Part shown: positions 62,796 to 64,000 of the stretch, piece by piece
How the letters are laid out: the number at the start of each line of letters is the position of its first letter
Position numbering within the stretch: the stretch's first letter is position 1
Source: Bacteroidales bacterium
GTDB taxonomy: Bacteria > Bacteroidota > Bacteroidia > Bacteroidales > UBA932
Direction of reading: 5' to 3'
DNA: 64,000 bases
Assembly: GCA_017544265.1 (NCBI GenBank)
Contig: JAFYEM010000025.1
Span: 1-64,000, forward strand
Notes under the pieces: model-generated
Database searches by the model: none
What the model was told of the DNA's origin: nothing
Seen by the model: only the letters and a program-made list of their open reading frames with translations
Translations under genes and position numbers: made by a program

Positions 62796-64000
62796 TGCTA
62801 CTGTCCTTACTAATAGCCCTTAGCATTTTTTCAGCTGATATAGCCCCGTCCCTGGTTATGGACCAGGGATGGGTGCCGTATCCGGCTTATGAGGACAGGG
62901 CTGGTTGGGACGCTTTTCTGGGTGAATACAGCGACATCTTTATCGCCAACGGGGAGAAAAGTCTTGGCTTTGAGTGGGTTACCATAACAGACGACGATTA
63001 CCTTGCATACGACCGCTATGGCGACCGCCAGGTGATGGAGGACAAGCAGGAAGCCAATACCGACGCCCTTGGCCAGATGTTCATCGCAGAACTCGCCGAA
63101 GGCAAGGGCCGCTTCCTGCCTGATATTGCTCGCGGTGTGCAATGGTTCTGCAACGCCCCGTCCTGGGTGCTTTCAGCCCATCTTGCCAAGTATCAGAAGA
63201 GCAAGAGTCCGCTTCCAAGCCCTGACGAATACATTATAGACCTATATTCCGGGAACATTTCGCAGCTGCTATCCTGGATTTACTATTATCTCAGGGATAG
63301 GCTGGAACCGTCGTTGACAGCACGCCTTCTTGCCGAATTACATAAGCGGGAACTGGATCCCTATCTGGAAAGAGACGATTTCTGGTGGATGGGTTTTGTC
63401 CCAAGGCCGGGGAAGACTCTTAACAACTGGACTCCATGGTGCAGCCAGAACGCTCTGCTCTGCTTTATGCTTCTGGAAAATGACCGGGAGAAACTGGCAA
63501 AGGCCGTGGAGAAGTCTATGCGTTCGGTGGATCTGTGGCTGGAATCATTGCCACAGGACGGCGCCTGCGATGAAGGCACTACCTATTGGTACAAGTCGGT
63601 TGGCTATCTCCTGGACTATTTGGAGAATCTTGAGCGCATCACTGGAGGCACTGTTTCCTTATGGGATAAACCCTTCCTCAAGGACTTGGGTGAGTTTATT
63701 GTCAACGCCGATATAGGGGACTGCTGGCAGGTTAATTTTGCTGACGGGAAGCCTTCCAGGAGGCCCTTTTCATGGTCGATATACCGCTATGGACGGGCTT
63801 GCGGAGATACCAGGATGATAGATTTCGCTACAGAGAACTATCATCATTTCGGAAGTAATCCTGAGAATGTGGACTGGACCCTTTTCTATCAGGGCATGGA
63901 AGCGATTTCTGCCACGCTTCAGATGAAGGCGCTTCCTGCTCCGGATTACCACCCCTTGCCCTTTGTGTATTATCCCGATTCCGACATCTGCTTCATGCGG
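62795..64000 (+). CDS. Heparinase II/III-like polysaccharide lyase, 3' end outside the window
   Basis: The first 402 codons are open to the window edge. A signal peptide (MLLSLLIALSIFSADIAPSL) is followed by a helical barrel region with LNNWTPWCSQNALLCFMLLE and DGACDEGTTYWYKSVGYLLDYLENLE, like the alpha-toroid of heparinase II/III family lyases, where an acid/His/Tyr set acts on uronic acid polymers. The C-terminal beta-sheet domain is not in view, so neither catalytic completeness nor substrate can be judged. It completes the SusCD-EEP locus and is coupled to the 44-residue ORF. Confidence 0.75.
   Translation, partial: MLLSLLIALSIFSADIAPSLVMDQGWVPYPAYEDRAGWDAFLGEYSDIFIANGEKSLGFEWVTITDDDYLAYDRYGDRQVMEDKQEANTDALGQMFIAELAEGKGRFLPDIARGVQWFCNAPSWVLSAHLAKYQKSKSPLPSPDEYIIDLYSGNISQLLSWIYYYLRDRLEPSLTARLLAELHKRELDPYLERDDFWWMGFVPRPGKTLNNWTPWCSQNALLCFMLLENDREKLAKAVEKSMRSVDLWLESLPQDGACDEGTTYWYKSVGYLLDYLENLERITGGTVSLWDKPFLKDLGEFIVNADIGDCWQVNFADGKPSRRPFSWSIYRYGRACGDTRMIDFATENYHHFGSNPENVDWTLFYQGMEAISATLQMKALPAPDYHPLPFVYYPDSDICFMR

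Overview
The window is a chromosomal stretch of a Bacteroidota bacterium, most likely an uncultured gut Bacteroidales. The evidence is direct. Some twenty genes or RNAs are preceded by the phylum's own promoter element TAnnTTTG, ribosome binding sites are mostly absent, and there is a SusC/SusD pair, a NigD-like lipoprotein, GIN-domain (DUF2807), DUF4831 and DUF4837 proteins, and a small SRP RNA of the Bacteroidales type. The DNA is moderately GC rich and very densely packed. Genes in a run often overlap by ATGA or TAATG, and convergent genes share stop codons.

Layout. 1-9.3 kb: housekeeping (mnmA fragment, cytidine deaminase, metallo-hydrolase, flavoprotein, SRP RNA, ThrE-type exporter, lipoamide dehydrogenase with a SEC-C protein, DeoD, HisRS). 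9.4-16.8 kb: SppA peptidase and a GH3 glucosidase, facing an LpxL-like acyltransferase, DUF4831 and PepD operon. 17-19.8 kb: a self-contained ABC transporter, YtrA-type GntR regulator and GIN lipoprotein operon with a clear operator. 19.8-29 kb: deoxyhypusine-synthase homologue, Ffh, DsbD, RNase Y, a 6S RNA candidate, ZapA, RadC and a carboxyltransferase protein whose biotin lysine is missing. 29-35.4 kb: NigD-like and Fur-like pair, tRNA-Val, ROK regulator, RecD-like helicase, TrkH and a HAMP-like membrane protein. 35.4-41.6 kb: one long operon (TPR, YebC, DPP-IV, RecF, DUF721, PdxB) whose mRNA would begin with a large hairpin. 41.6-49.5 kb: M23/LysM, phosphomannomutase, peptide deformylase and RuvX on one strand; M23, Dxr, RseP and DUF4837 on the other. 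49.5-64 kb: a polysaccharide-utilisation-like locus with a propeller/AraC regulator, two tandem EEP-fold lipoproteins, SusC, SusD, a very large lipoprotein ending in a third EEP domain, a 44-residue peptide gene and a heparinase II/III-like enzyme cut by the window edge.

The most unusual items are: (1) two intergenic palindromic elements (about 16.84-16.97 and 48.42-48.54 kb) with different long terminal inverted repeats but a shared, partly covarying core of hairpins; (2) the last locus, which combines three EEP phosphodiesterase-fold modules with one SusCD pair and a coupled micro-ORF; and (3) the hairpin placed at the predicted 5' end of the recF operon mRNA. No CRISPR array, transposase, integrase or phage gene was seen. 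All functional calls rest on reading motifs; no database search was run.
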